Shown here: in pieces, positions 9,147 to 17,192 of the stretch
Layout: the number at the start of each line of letters is the position of its first letter
How positions within the stretch are numbered: the first letter of the stretch is position 1
Origin: Buttiauxella sp. B2
Lineage (GTDB): Bacteria; Pseudomonadota; Gammaproteobacteria; Enterobacterales; Enterobacteriaceae
Reading direction: 5' to 3'
Assembly (NCBI RefSeq): GCF_006376615.1
Contig: NZ_VEXQ01000001.1
Coordinates: forward strand, 496,001-560,000
DNA: 64,000 nucleotides
Position numbers and translations under genes: made by a program
Notes under the pieces: generated by a model
What the model was told of the DNA's origin: nothing
What the model saw: only the letters and a program-made list of their open reading frames with translations
Database searches by the model: none

Positions 9147-9213
9147 AAGCGTCAGGAATTAAAACGGTGTTGGCACAAAGAGTACGGCCAGCAAAAGCTG
9201 GCCGTAAAAGATC

Positions 9214-9852
9214 TTATGCAAGGATTTCGCGAACGAACGCTTCAATCTCTTTATTCTGGCAGTTTTCAAAGAAACATTGCTGGAAACGTTCGCCAGTCAC
9301 AGCGGTTTTCACCAGCTCACGGTCAATAGAACGCAGAGTATCCAGATAGTTTTCTTTCACAACAGCCGCTTTAACCTGGTTCAGGATACCGGCGTTACGA
9401 ACCTGCGGCTCTTTACGCTCAATCGGGTAGCCTTCGCCTTTACGGCCAGTGAATGCTTTTTCGAACATGTAGCGCACGTTCAGTTCTGCACCCCAGCCGA
9501 AGCCTTTAGCAAAAGCCAGTGACAACGCGTTACCGTTGTTGATTTGTGAGAACAGGAAAGCATCTGCTGGATCGAGGCAGTAGCCGCAAACGACACCAGG
9601 GTGGATGTTCAAGGACATCATTGCCCCCTGGCCTGTGCCGCAACCAGTCACTACGAAATCGACAGCTTTAGAGTTCAACAGAATACTGGCCATAATACCG
9701 AGGTGGATATAGGTCAGGTGGTGATCCTGTTCATCGCTCATACCTACGTTGTAAACCGGGTACTCTTTTTCAGCAGCAACCGCTTGCAACTCATTAAGAA
9801 TAATTGCGTTTTTGCCAGCCTGACTATTTTCCATCATCAGTGCTATTTTCAT
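9214..9852 (-). CDS. RpiB/LacA/LacB-family sugar-phosphate isomerase-like protein
   Basis: This 212-residue cytoplasmic protein has the RpiB/LacAB fold signatures: MKIALMMENSQAGKN at the N-terminus (the phosphate-binding region), FVVTGCGTGQGAMM containing the catalytic cysteine of the family (Cys71), and NNGNALSLAFAKG corresponding to the NDANVLAL segment of RpiB. RpiB itself is about 149 residues; the extra 60 residues at the C-terminus, containing FFENCQNKEIEAFV, place it in a longer subgroup. The family interconverts aldose and ketose phosphates such as ribose-5-P/ribulose-5-P or galactose-6-P/tagatose-6-P; the actual substrate is not known. The gene stands alone, with AGGAGACGG before the ATG. 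Confidence 0.8.
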   Translation of the reverse strand: MKIALMMENSQAGKNAIILNELQAVAAEKEYPVYNVGMSDEQDHHLTYIHLGIMASILLNSKAVDFVVTGCGTGQGAMMSLNIHPGVVCGYCLDPADAFLFSQINNGNALSLAFAKGFGWGAELNVRYMFEKAFTGRKGEGYPIERKEPQVRNAGILNQVKAAVVKENYLDTLRSIDRELVKTAVTGERFQQCFFENCQNKEIEAFVREILA

Positions 9853-10014
9853 TTCCGTCTCCTGATTGGGTCACGGGATTTCCCGCGGTGAATAGCTTTG
9901 GTATGCATTAACGATACTATCTAGCAAACATACTTTCAAATTTAATGAAATTTTGTTTTAAAAAATTAAGAGGTGCTCACACTTCTGCATTTTGCTGAGA
10001 ATAACCGCGCTGGT

Positions 10015-11169
10015 TTACGCAGGTTTGGCGATACGAAACATTGCCACAATATCGTTAAGCTGATGCGCCTGCTTTTCTAACTCACCCGAAGACAATGCTG
10101 ATTTATGAACCAGACTGACGTTTTGTTGCGTCACTGCATCCATTTGCCTGACGGCAATCCCCACTTGTCCAATACCTTTACTCTGCTCACCTGACGCGGT
10201 AGCAATTTCACCCATAATATTATTCACTTGCGTAACGGCATCCAGGATTTCCCCCATCGCCTCACCCGCGTTCTTCACCTGCTCTGACCCGGTATGAATG
10301 TTATCTACAGACTCTTTTAGTAAGATTTCAATCTCTTTTGCTGCTAGTGCGCTGCGTTGCGCCAGATTGCGCACTTCGCTTGCCACCACAGCAAAACCAC
10401 GCCCCTGCTCGCCTGCACGAGCGGCCTCAACTGCGGCATTGAGCGCCAGAATATTGGTCTGGAAAGAGATGCTATTAATGACCGTCGTAATATCAACAAT
10501 TTTGTGCGAGCTGCTGGTAATCGTCTCCATTGTCGTCATTACTTTTCTCACCGATTCACCGCCGTTGCGTGCAGTCTTAGTCGCATTTTTTGCCAGTAAA
10601 CTCGCATGGCTGGCGTTTTCAGCATTCAGCGTGACGGTACTGCTCAATTGCTCCATGCTAGCGGTTGTTTCTTCTAATGCCGCAGCAAGTTGTTCAGAAC
10701 GAGTTGACAGCTCGTTATTCACTCCCGCTACTTCCGTTGCATCTCCACGAATGGCGCTGGCGCTGGAACGAATATTAGAAACGGCTTTTCCCCAGTTTGA
10801 CTGCATTTTTTGGATGGGTGAAACCATAAGTCCGATACAGTTGCTGCCGAAATCCGGTAGTTCAGCTTCAAGTTCCCCGCGCGCAAGAATATGCATATGC
10901 GCCCTGATGCTCTCAACGGGTTTAACAAGGCAATGATAAAGATAGCGTTCGGTCACCAGCGTGATGGCAATACTTGCGACTACCGAAGCCCCTAATAAAT
11001 ACTGTACGACAGTAATCCACTTTTCTTGCCGGGCATCCAACGCAAGGTTTTGCTGTAAATCATGTAGGAACCACAGTGCAAATCCTGAAACACCAAACCA
11101 GGCAACCGACGAGAGGATAAGTATCAGCACCACCATGACGCGGATTTTGATATTACGAATAAACTTCAT
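10015..11169 (-). CDS. Methyl-accepting chemotaxis protein with minimal periplasmic domain
   Basis: This 384-residue transducer has two membrane helices (about residues 8-34 and 52-73) joined by only about 17 residues, so it lacks a periplasmic ligand-binding domain. A short HAMP-like segment ([19 protein letters not shown]) leads into a full signalling domain with the invariant hairpin tip [39 protein letters not shown]. Candidate methylation helices are present ([18 protein letters not shown]). There is no C-terminal CheR/CheB-docking pentapeptide (NWETF type), so adaptation would depend on other receptors. The start at MKFIRN has an AGGGAAA site; a longer frame is less likely. A near-consensus sigma-28 promoter upstream ties it to the flagellar regulon. 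It may sense membrane or cytoplasmic conditions; this is inference. Confidence 0.9.
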   Translation of the reverse strand: MKFIRNIKIRVMVVLILILSSVAWFGVSGFALWFLHDLQQNLALDARQEKWITVVQYLLGASVVASIAITLVTERYLYHCLVKPVESIRAHMHILARGELEAELPDFGSNCIGLMVSPIQKMQSNWGKAVSNIRSSASAIRGDATEVAGVNNELSTRSEQLAAALEETTASMEQLSSTVTLNAENASHASLLAKNATKTARNGGESVRKVMTTMETITSSSHKIVDITTVINSISFQTNILALNAAVEAARAGEQGRGFAVVASEVRNLAQRSALAAKEIEILLKESVDNIHTGSEQVKNAGEAMGEILDAVTQVNNIMGEIATASGEQSKGIGQVGIAVRQMDAVTQQNVSLVHKSALSSGELEKQAHQLNDIVAMFRIAKPA

Positions 11170-11286
11170 GCTATGTGTTTCCCTGGTGAAAAAGAAAAGG
11201 TCTTCCTGCACAAGTGGACAAGATCCCGGCCCCGTTTATTCGGTTTATGTATGCCAATATTGAGATCAAGTTGTGCATTAGCAGTA

Positions 11287-11313
11287 TTGTCGGCACGATT
11301 CAGCTAAACTTGA
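11287..11313 (-). promoter_or_regulatory. Sigma-28 (FliA) promoter of the chemoreceptor gene
   Basis: The minus strand reads TCAAGTTT-N11-GCCGACAA against the enterobacterial FliA consensus TAAAGTTT-N11-GCCGATAA, with two mismatches and the exact spacer. It lies about 120 nt before the MCP start codon. Confidence 0.8.
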
Positions 11314-11510
11314 TGCCATTTGCGATCAAAATTTAATCAACTCATAAATATTACTGAAGGTTACTTTTCACCTGATATAACACTTAAATTTGCGATAGGG
11401 GTAATCGGATTGAATAATTTAAGTAAAATTAAGAAGTTTTATATTGTTGATAATTCCCTGTTAATACTGCGTGCTAACATTATAAAAAATATCATTTGAG
11501 CACCAACGTG

Positions 11511-11855
11511 ATGAAAACTGTTTATTTAATTTTGGCGGCTGCGTTATTAACCAGTTGTACCATCAATAAAACACCTCAGCCCGTCAAAAGCAGCGAAATG
11601 GCTGGCGTGGTTCGCCTGGGTTTTGATCTTGCCCCGCTTCAAAATGCAAAAGTGGATAGCTACATTGCGCAATCAACGGCTAGTCACCAGTGCCAGCAAT
11701 GGGGATATGTCGCCGCATTCCCTTACGGTGAGCCGATTAAAACTTGTAGCCTGACCAGCGGTGCAGTGTGTCTGAACCAGAAAGTGACACTTGAGTACCA
11801 GTGCCGCGGTGTTGGCATGGAGAAATACTTAAGAGATGAGGCTGTTGTCCAATAA
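11511..11855 (+). CDS. yecR: YecR-like flagellar-regulon lipoprotein
   Basis: This 114-residue protein has a lipoprotein signal peptide (MKTVYLILAAALLTSC, lipobox LTSC, Cys16) and, after it, Thr at +2, predicting sorting to the outer membrane. The mature region has paired cysteines (SHQCQQWG, IKTCSL, AVCLNQ, YQCRG) as in E. coli YecR, a small lipoprotein of unknown role whose gene is activated with the flagellar regulon. I chose the ATG at 11511; an upstream TTG at 11496 would prepend residues to the signal peptide. It is next to ftnA as in E. coli and divergent from the chemoreceptor. Confidence 0.8.
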   Translation: MKTVYLILAAALLTSCTINKTPQPVKSSEMAGVVRLGFDLAPLQNAKVDSYIAQSTASHQCQQWGYVAAFPYGEPIKTCSLTSGAVCLNQKVTLEYQCRGVGMEKYLRDEAVVQ

Positions 11856-11886
11856 TAGTGCGATAACTTTCAGAAATTGAAAACAC

Positions 11887-11910
11887 GCTGGTTGATATAT
11901 ATCGACCAGC
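11887..11910. terminator. Palindromic hairpin after yecR
   Basis: GCTGGTTGATAT and ATATCGACCAGC form a 12-bp near-perfect palindrome 30 nt after the yecR stop. There is no clear T run, so it may terminate weakly or stabilise the mRNA end. Confidence 0.4.
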
Positions 11911-11925
11911 CTCTCACATCAAATA

Positions 11926-11983
11926 GTAATCATTCTTATTCCAGTTATAAAAAATAATAATATTAGCAACCATTCTCATTACA
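11926..11983 (+). promoter_or_regulatory. Fur-box-like sites upstream of ftnA
   Basis: Two AT-rich segments, GTAATCATTCTTATT (11926-11940) and GCAACCATTCTCATTAC (11966-11982), read on the minus strand as AATAAGAATGATTAC and GTAATGAGAATGGTTGC, both close to the Fur 19-mer core. They lie 90-145 nt before ftnA in a very AT-rich stretch. In E. coli, Fur with iron activates ftnA by displacing H-NS from such a region; the same logic is inferred here. Confidence 0.6.
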
Positions 11984-12071
11984 ATAATATAATTAACAAT
12001 TTCTTTGCATTATAGAAATAATAAAATTAAAGTAACGCTATTGTTAAATCACAATTATCCCGGAGCACACC

Positions 12072-12569
12072 ATGCTTAAAGCTGAAATGATCGAAAAACT
12101 TAACGAACAAATGAATCTTGAGCTTTACTCTTCCCTGCTTTATCAACAAATGAGTGCCTGGTGCAGCTATCATAGCTTTGAAGGGGCTGCCGCTTTCCTG
12201 CGTCGCCATGCTCAGGAAGAGATGGAGCATATGCAGCGCCTGTTTGCTTACTTAACTGACACTGGAAGTTTGCCACGCATCAATGCAATCCCTGCACCAG
12301 ACCATGATTACTCCTCTCTGGATAACCTGTTCAGCGCCACTTATGAACACGAACAGTTAATTAGTCGTAAGATTAATGAACTGGCTCATGCCGCGATGAC
12401 ATCACAGGATTATCCAACCTTCAATTTCCTACAATGGTATGTTTCTGAGCAGCATGAAGAAGAGAAACTGTTTAAATCTGTACTGGATAAATTAAGTTTG
12501 GTCGGGAAAAGTGGTGAAGGCCTGTATTTCGTAGATAAGGAATTATCTACTCTGGATACTCAAGCTTAA
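12072..12569 (+). CDS. ftnA: Non-haem ferritin FtnA
   Basis: This 165-residue cytoplasmic protein is the 24-mer iron-storage ferritin. It is close to E. coli FtnA throughout, including the N-terminal [20 protein letters not shown], the ferroxidase ligands Glu17, Glu50 and His53 (in [12 protein letters not shown]), Tyr24, Glu94 and Gln127 equivalents, and the C-terminal [24 protein letters not shown] ribosome site is 8 nt before the ATG. It follows yecR as in E. coli, has Fur-box-like upstream sites, and ends at a strong terminator, so it is probably expressed alone when iron is plentiful. Confidence 0.97.
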   Translation: MLKAEMIEKLNEQMNLELYSSLLYQQMSAWCSYHSFEGAAAFLRRHAQEEMEHMQRLFAYLTDTGSLPRINAIPAPDHDYSSLDNLFSATYEHEQLISRKINELAHAAMTSQDYPTFNFLQWYVSEQHEEEKLFKSVLDKLSLVGKSGEGLYFVDKELSTLDTQA

Positions 12570-12578
12570 TTAAACACT

Positions 12579-12610
12579 ACCGGCAAGGTTCAATTGTGCT
12601 TGCCGGTTTT
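12579..12610 (+). terminator. Rho-independent terminator of ftnA
   Basis: ACCGGCAAG pairs with CTTGCCGGT across an 11-nt loop and is followed by TTTTC. It begins 10 nt after the ftnA stop codon. Confidence 0.85.
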
Positions 12611-13019
12611 CATTAGTAAATAACACTACACTTTCCCATTTGTCATTCCTGCTAAATTCATCCCTGTTTAACTCTTTATTAATACTGCCTTTATTCCGGT
12701 AGCCTACTGTTACCTACCAGTTTTTGGACTGTACTTCTTACTGCCAGAACGCATAGGATTGGCATAGCTCAGAGACTAATACTATTTTTTAATTATCAAA
12801 GGCGAATACTGGCTGAGTGGCTATACTGCTAAACAGCAGCATCTTCGTGTTTTCCACGTACAACGACTGAGCTCTGCTAAACACGGAGGGATGGCTGAGT
12901 ATTTTGCGATATAACCAAACAAATTGAACACACAGAACCGCGGAAGGGCTGACGATATCGCTCTTTCGCATGGTGTATTTCTATGCTCACTGCATGATAT
13001 TACTGACATTTCTTTACAA
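12611..13019. other. Intergenic region without a supported gene
   Basis: About 410 bp between ftnA and the JUMPstart element hold only short overlapping frames with no recognisable product or ribosome site. The rightward promoter of the polysaccharide genes should lie here; I could not pick a convincing -35/-10 pair. Confidence 0.5.
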
Positions 13020-13058
13020 CAGTACTTTGGTTGCTGATAAGCCAGGGGCGGTAGCGTG
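13020..13058 (+). promoter_or_regulatory. JUMPstart element with ops (RfaH recruitment) site
   Basis: The 39 bp match the JUMPstart consensus found upstream of O-antigen, capsule and colanic acid operons at almost every position. The 3' part, 13047-13058, is an exact ops core (GGCGGTAGCGTG), where paused RNA polymerase recruits the antiterminator RfaH. It lies about 135 nt upstream of the first rightward gene in a long leader, as expected. The genes behind it should therefore need RfaH for full expression. Confidence 0.93.
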
Positions 13059-13193
13059 TTTTGTTTCCTGGATTTAAATCAACATCTACAAACTCACAAC
13101 CCACCGTTTGTTAATCATTTCTTATAACTATAAAAGAATAAGCATCATGTTTTTCCTGATTCTAGTAATAACTAATATGGACAATATGATAAA

Positions 13194-14117
13194 ATGTTAA
13201 ACAAAAACAATAAATTAATCAGGAAGTTATTTTTTCATGAATCATGGGATATCATGATCATTAAAAATAACTCTCATTCGTTTCCTGAAAATACTCTGGA
13301 TATACTACGTAATTCAAAAGCACAGTTACTTAATAAAAAATACACCTTCCAGGCAGACCCATTTATTATTGAGAAAGATGACAAGCTCTATGTTTTCTAT
13401 GAGGCATTTAGCTTTCTTAACTCGAAAGGGATTCTGAGGTGTCGTACTCTAAACAATAATCTTGATGAAATTGAAGATATAAAGCTGGAAGGATTTGATG
13501 CACTGAAATGTCATTTGTCATTCCCCTACTTATTTTACCTTGATGGCAACCTGTTCATGATCCCAGAGTCATCAGAACGCAAAGAGGTCATCTTATTTAA
13601 GTCCACCGAATTCCCTGTGCGCTGGGAAAAAGTGAAAGTATTGATATCCGATGCGGAGTTTACCGATAATATATATTTCACTTTAGATAATACTTGTTAC
13701 TTAATTTCCACAACGCTGAAAAATGAAATGGTCATTCATACAGCAAGTGAAATACTCGGTGAGTGGAAAAAAATAAACCCTCTATTAAAACTGTGTAATT
13801 ATCACCATCGCGGTGCGGGAACTCCCTACTCGGTCAATAATAAAAATTACATTCTTACGCAAGAGTGTTATCCAGGATCTTATGGTAAATCTGTATTTAT
13901 CAAAGAGTTGGTAAACATAAACTCATCAAACTTTGAAGAAAAGCTAGTTGCAAACATTGATCCAAAAATCAATAATAGCGAGGGTATTCATACTCTTAAT
14001 TTTTCGAATAGCTATATTGCCTACGATACAAAACACTTGATATTCAGTATTTTGTCTCCATTGAAAAAAATATCATTTAAGCTTCTGGTCAAATACAGAA
14101 AACAATTCTTTGCTTGA
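13194..14117 (+). CDS. Five-bladed beta-propeller protein, possible glycan enzyme (GH43/GH32-like fold)
   Basis: This 307-residue protein has repeated blade-like motifs such as FQADPFIIEKDDKLYVFYEAF, LSFPYLFYLDGNLFMIPES and FTDNIYFTLDNTCYLIST, typical of the GH43/GH32/DUF377 five-bladed propeller superfamily and of the propeller domain that accompanies formyltransferase-like or glycosyltransferase proteins in surface-glycan loci. There is no signal peptide, so it is probably cytoplasmic. The gene is far richer in A+T than its neighbours, with many AAA/AAT/ATA codons, which suggests recent transfer. It is the first gene after the JUMPstart element and is followed by galE. Transferase or hydrolase activity is not proven by sequence. 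Confidence 0.7.
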   Translation: MLNKNNKLIRKLFFHESWDIMIIKNNSHSFPENTLDILRNSKAQLLNKKYTFQADPFIIEKDDKLYVFYEAFSFLNSKGILRCRTLNNNLDEIEDIKLEGFDALKCHLSFPYLFYLDGNLFMIPESSERKEVILFKSTEFPVRWEKVKVLISDAEFTDNIYFTLDNTCYLISTTLKNEMVIHTASEILGEWKKINPLLKLCNYHHRGAGTPYSVNNKNYILTQECYPGSYGKSVFIKELVNINSSNFEEKLVANIDPKINNSEGIHTLNFSNSYIAYDTKHLIFSILSPLKKISFKLLVKYRKQFFA

Positions 14118-14227
14118 AGCTTCTAATGTATAACCTGTTGAATCCTGATACTATTGAACAACTTGACTGAGAGCGACAGCGGTACAGAATCGAGAGTTCG
14201 ATTTTGTAATCCTTATCTGGAGATATT

Positions 14228-15244
14228 ATGGCAATTCTTGTAACTGGCGGGGCTGGCTATATTGGCTCACATACCGTTCTGGCATTACTGGAGAGAGGCG
14301 ATGAAGTCGTCGTCGTTGACAACCTTTCTAACTCGTCTAAAACATCTCTGGACAGGGTTGCAGAAATAACCGGAAAAGAACCCACATTATACGTTGCTGA
14401 TATTTTAGACAAATACGTTCTAAAGGAAATCTTCTCAAACCATACGATAACTGATGTTATTCACTTTGCTGGTTTAAAATCCGTTGGCGAATCAGTACGC
14501 AAACCACTGGAATATTATGAAAACAACGTCGTTGGGACGTTGGTTTTACTTAATGAGATGTTGCTCGCCGGCGTGGATAGCCTGATCTTTAGTTCTTCAG
14601 CAACGGTATACGGTAATCCAGAAAAAGTACCATTGAGTGAAGAATGCCAGACGGGCGGTACCACAAACCCTTACGGTACCTCTAAATTCATGGTTGAGCA
14701 GATTTTACGTGATTTTTCTCACGCGCAACCAGAGTTCCATATCACATGTTTACGCTATTTCAACCCGGTTGGCGCCCACCCATCAGGTCGTATTGGTGAA
14801 GATCCAAACGGTATTCCTAATAACCTGGTTCCTTATATCTCGCAGGTCGCAATCGGTAAGCTTGAATGCTTGTCGGTCTATGGCAATGATTATCCGACAC
14901 CAGATGGTACTGGTGTTCGTGATTATATTCATGTACTGGATTTGGCGAGTGGCCACCTGGCGGCGTTGGATCATAAAAATGAAGGTTCGGCTTTCAAGGC
15001 TATCAACCTCGGTACTGGTGTTGGTTATTCCGTTATTGACCTGATCAAGGCATTTGAAAAAGCCGCTCAGACTAAGATCAATTACCAAGTAGTAGAAAGA
15101 AGAGCGGGCGATGTTGCAGAATGTTGGTCAGATTCATCGCTAGCAAAACAAAAGCTAGGATGGAAAGCAACAAGAACACTTGATGAAATGATGCGTGACA
15201 CCTGGAACTGGCAAAAAAATAACCCTAACGGTTACGGTTCTTAA
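14228..15244 (+). CDS. galE: UDP-glucose 4-epimerase
   Basis: This 338-residue cytoplasmic SDR enzyme interconverts UDP-glucose and UDP-galactose (some members also UDP-GlcNAc/UDP-GalNAc). It shows the NAD-binding GGAGYIG motif (residues 7-13), Ser124 in FSSSATVYG, the catalytic Tyr149-x3-Lys153 in NPYGTSK, and the substrate-binding [11 protein letters not shown]. It has a GGAG site before the ATG. Here it is separate from the gal operon and lies in the polysaccharide locus behind a JUMPstart element, so it likely supplies UDP-galactose for the polymer. It converges with the leftward operon. Confidence 0.95.
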   Translation: MAILVTGGAGYIGSHTVLALLERGDEVVVVDNLSNSSKTSLDRVAEITGKEPTLYVADILDKYVLKEIFSNHTITDVIHFAGLKSVGESVRKPLEYYENNVVGTLVLLNEMLLAGVDSLIFSSSATVYGNPEKVPLSEECQTGGTTNPYGTSKFMVEQILRDFSHAQPEFHITCLRYFNPVGAHPSGRIGEDPNGIPNNLVPYISQVAIGKLECLSVYGNDYPTPDGTGVRDYIHVLDLASGHLAALDHKNEGSAFKAINLGTGVGYSVIDLIKAFEKAAQTKINYQVVERRAGDVAECWSDSSLAKQKLGWKATRTLDEMMRDTWNWQKNNPNGYGS

Positions 15245-15266
15245 TATCGTTCCCAGACACATTTCA

Positions 15267-15297
15267 CGCGATGAACCTGCCTAAAAGGTTCATCGCG
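15267..15297. terminator. Perfect hairpin between convergent galE and EPS operon
   Basis: CGCGATGAACC and GGTTCATCGCG form an 11-bp perfect stem with a 9-nt loop in the 59-nt gap between the two convergent stop codons. No long T run follows, so it may be a weak bidirectional terminator or an mRNA-end stabiliser. Confidence 0.55.
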
Positions 15298-15303
15298 ATA
15301 TCG

Positions 15304-16698
15304 TTACTCAATACTAAACTTCGATACCCGATACCAACTGTCACTCTGCTTCCATTCATTCGCCAGATTAATCCTCGATTTCCCCTGCCCATCAAGCATA
15401 GCCACTTCAATATAGTATTGCCCTGTTGCTAACATTGCGGGTATTTGCAGGCGATAATTCGTCGAACGGGCCCCAGGCAGCCAGCTGCGAATATCATCAG
15501 CAGTTTTCCCCTGCGCTACTACTTTATTTAATGGGCTAACCACGCGATACGCTAGATCATATTTTAGATAAATCGGCGCAATTCCGTCATTAGCCCAGTT
15601 GCTGTTAAGAGTCAGACTACCTCCTCTTGCCACGACAGATTCATGACTCAGAGAAGTTAAGCGAAAGCGATAACCTAGTTTTACCAGCGCCTTATCGACA
15701 ATGCTGCGATATTCTGATGGCACCGCCCGTGATTTCAAATTTATCGTGCTGGCATGTTGCTCAATCGCCCAGTCAAACGTTCTTTGTACTTCGGCCAGGC
15801 TGTAATGCTGCTGCGTTTTCCATTCCGTCATATAGCCACAGATTTCTAAGCTGATTGGAGCACGTTTCCAGGCATCATTAAATCCGGAATAAGCTTTCTG
15901 TGCAGCCTCTAAACGCTGGGGATAATCGTCTTCCATCAGGTTCCAGGTTGTCGAAAAGTTACGCCAGTCACCCAGACAGTCTGCACGCCAACCTGCACCT
16001 TGTTTTACCGCGCTGACCAGATTATCTCCGCCGGCAATCAACATAATTTTGGGTGTTTTAGGAAATGCAGCAAAATGCATTTTGACGTACTTTTCCAACT
16101 GGGCTGGCGTGTAGCGCTTTTCAAGCGGCTTCATTGATGGGAAATTGCTGTTGTGCCACTCCCCCCACGAACCCACCATCCCAATATCAACGTAAGCCAG
16201 GTTTTCATTACCATCGTAACGTTTACCGAAAGCGTTGAGCAGGCGCTGGCTGTACTCAAGAAAAATGGGATCATCCAAATCTGGCGCGAAGGTTTTTTTA
16301 TCTGCTGTCCAGACGCCTTTCACCCCTTTCTTAATTAGCCAGTCAGGAATTTTTGACCCAGCTTCTGGGCCATCAAGCGCCATAAAACGCAGCCCTACAT
16401 TCATGGCTGGCTGATGCATCGCCGCGAACTTAAAGGCCTCATCAACAAGAGCATAGTTATACTGTCCTTCTACTGGCTCTAGTTCTTGCCAGTAAAAACG
16501 CTCATATTCAATACCCGTATCAGGATATTGAGCCTGGGTCAGTTGTTCACCATAACCTTGATGAAAACTAGCGATACCAGTACCCGGGTTGGTGATAGGG
16601 CCAGACAGTGCTTTCGGCGTGGCAACTATCAAAGAGCCAGCCATTACAGCCCCCGGAAATACCATGCACATCAACGTAGCTAAGACTTTAATATTCAT
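15304..16698 (-). CDS. Exported glycosidase-like protein with DUF4832-type domains
   Basis: This 464-residue protein has a Sec signal peptide (MNIKVLATLMCMVFPGAVMA, cleavage near residue 20). The mature N-terminal part looks like a TIM-barrel glycoside hydrolase relative: IEYERFYWQELEPVEGQYNYALVD resembles the GH42/GH-A entry strand, and YVDIGMVGSWGEWHNSNF holds a Trp-Gly-Glu typical of a GH-A acid/base. The C-terminal part (from about residue 345) looks like a beta-sandwich of the DUF4832 kind. It is the last gene of the polysaccharide operon. By analogy with PslG or GH enzymes in other exopolysaccharide loci, it may trim or edit the polymer in the periplasm; substrate is unknown. Confidence 0.75.
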   Translation of the reverse strand: MNIKVLATLMCMVFPGAVMAGSLIVATPKALSGPITNPGTGIASFHQGYGEQLTQAQYPDTGIEYERFYWQELEPVEGQYNYALVDEAFKFAAMHQPAMNVGLRFMALDGPEAGSKIPDWLIKKGVKGVWTADKKTFAPDLDDPIFLEYSQRLLNAFGKRYDGNENLAYVDIGMVGSWGEWHNSNFPSMKPLEKRYTPAQLEKYVKMHFAAFPKTPKIMLIAGGDNLVSAVKQGAGWRADCLGDWRNFSTTWNLMEDDYPQRLEAAQKAYSGFNDAWKRAPISLEICGYMTEWKTQQHYSLAEVQRTFDWAIEQHASTINLKSRAVPSEYRSIVDKALVKLGYRFRLTSLSHESVVARGGSLTLNSNWANDGIAPIYLKYDLAYRVVSPLNKVVAQGKTADDIRSWLPGARSTNYRLQIPAMLATGQYYIEVAMLDGQGKSRINLANEWKQSDSWYRVSKFSIE

Positions 16699-16782
16699 TG
16701 GGATTCCATTTTCCGTAGGCGATTAATCATTGGAATTACAGTCAACGTACCTGCAACGTGAAGTATGAAGGATAAAGATGAC

Positions 16783-17190
16783 CTATTTATTTCTCAGGCT
16801 AAGCCACCAATCCCAAATACCGACGTGGTAATCGTGAATAAGATCAATCCCCAGCGCCGATTTGATCATGTACAGCGTTAATAAAACACAAAGTGTGGCG
16901 AACAGTACGCCAAAAAGGATCAAGAACGTCATCACAACGCGTGTTATTGCCGATTCTTTACGCAGTCGTTTGCGCAAATCACGCCCCAGCAAGAAAACCA
17001 GAAAATAACGCGTACCAAAAAATGGGAAGCTTTTGCGGATATCGATACGATGCCGCGATGACAACGTAACCGAAATTATCGCATTCTCGATATCCTGTTT
17101 CTGTTTTGGAGACAGTTGTGCTTGCGTCTGTTCATCAAGCACTTCATAAAACCTGTCAATAATGAGTGGGCGTCTGGTTGAGTTGCTCAA
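16783..17190 (-). CDS. Small membrane protein of the polysaccharide operon, unknown function
   Basis: This 135-residue protein has a basic cytoplasmic N-terminal half, with the segment HRIDIRKSFPFFGTRYFLVFLLGRDLRKRLRKES, and a strong membrane segment (about residues 84-111). I do not recognise a named family. Related small proteins occur next to glycosyltransferases in Wzx/Wzy-type exopolysaccharide loci. It lies 2 nt after the upstream glycosyltransferase gene, so it belongs to the operon; a role as an assembly or anchoring factor is only a guess. Confidence 0.65.
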   Translation of the reverse strand: MSNSTRRPLIIDRFYEVLDEQTQAQLSPKQKQDIENAIISVTLSSRHRIDIRKSFPFFGTRYFLVFLLGRDLRKRLRKESAITRVVMTFLILFGVLFATLCVLLTLYMIKSALGIDLIHDYHVGIWDWWLSLRNK

Positions 17191-17192
17191 TT

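Noticed and set aside
11401-11460. Possible sigma-28 promoter for yecR (TAAAAT ... GTTGATAA)
   Set aside because: The -10-like GTTGATAA is present, but no TAAA-type -35 lies at the required distance; the best candidate spacer is about 3 nt too long.
12821-13009. Leftward open frames upstream of the JUMPstart element
   Set aside because: They are short, lack ribosome sites and recognisable composition, and lie in a region expected to hold the rightward promoter and leader.
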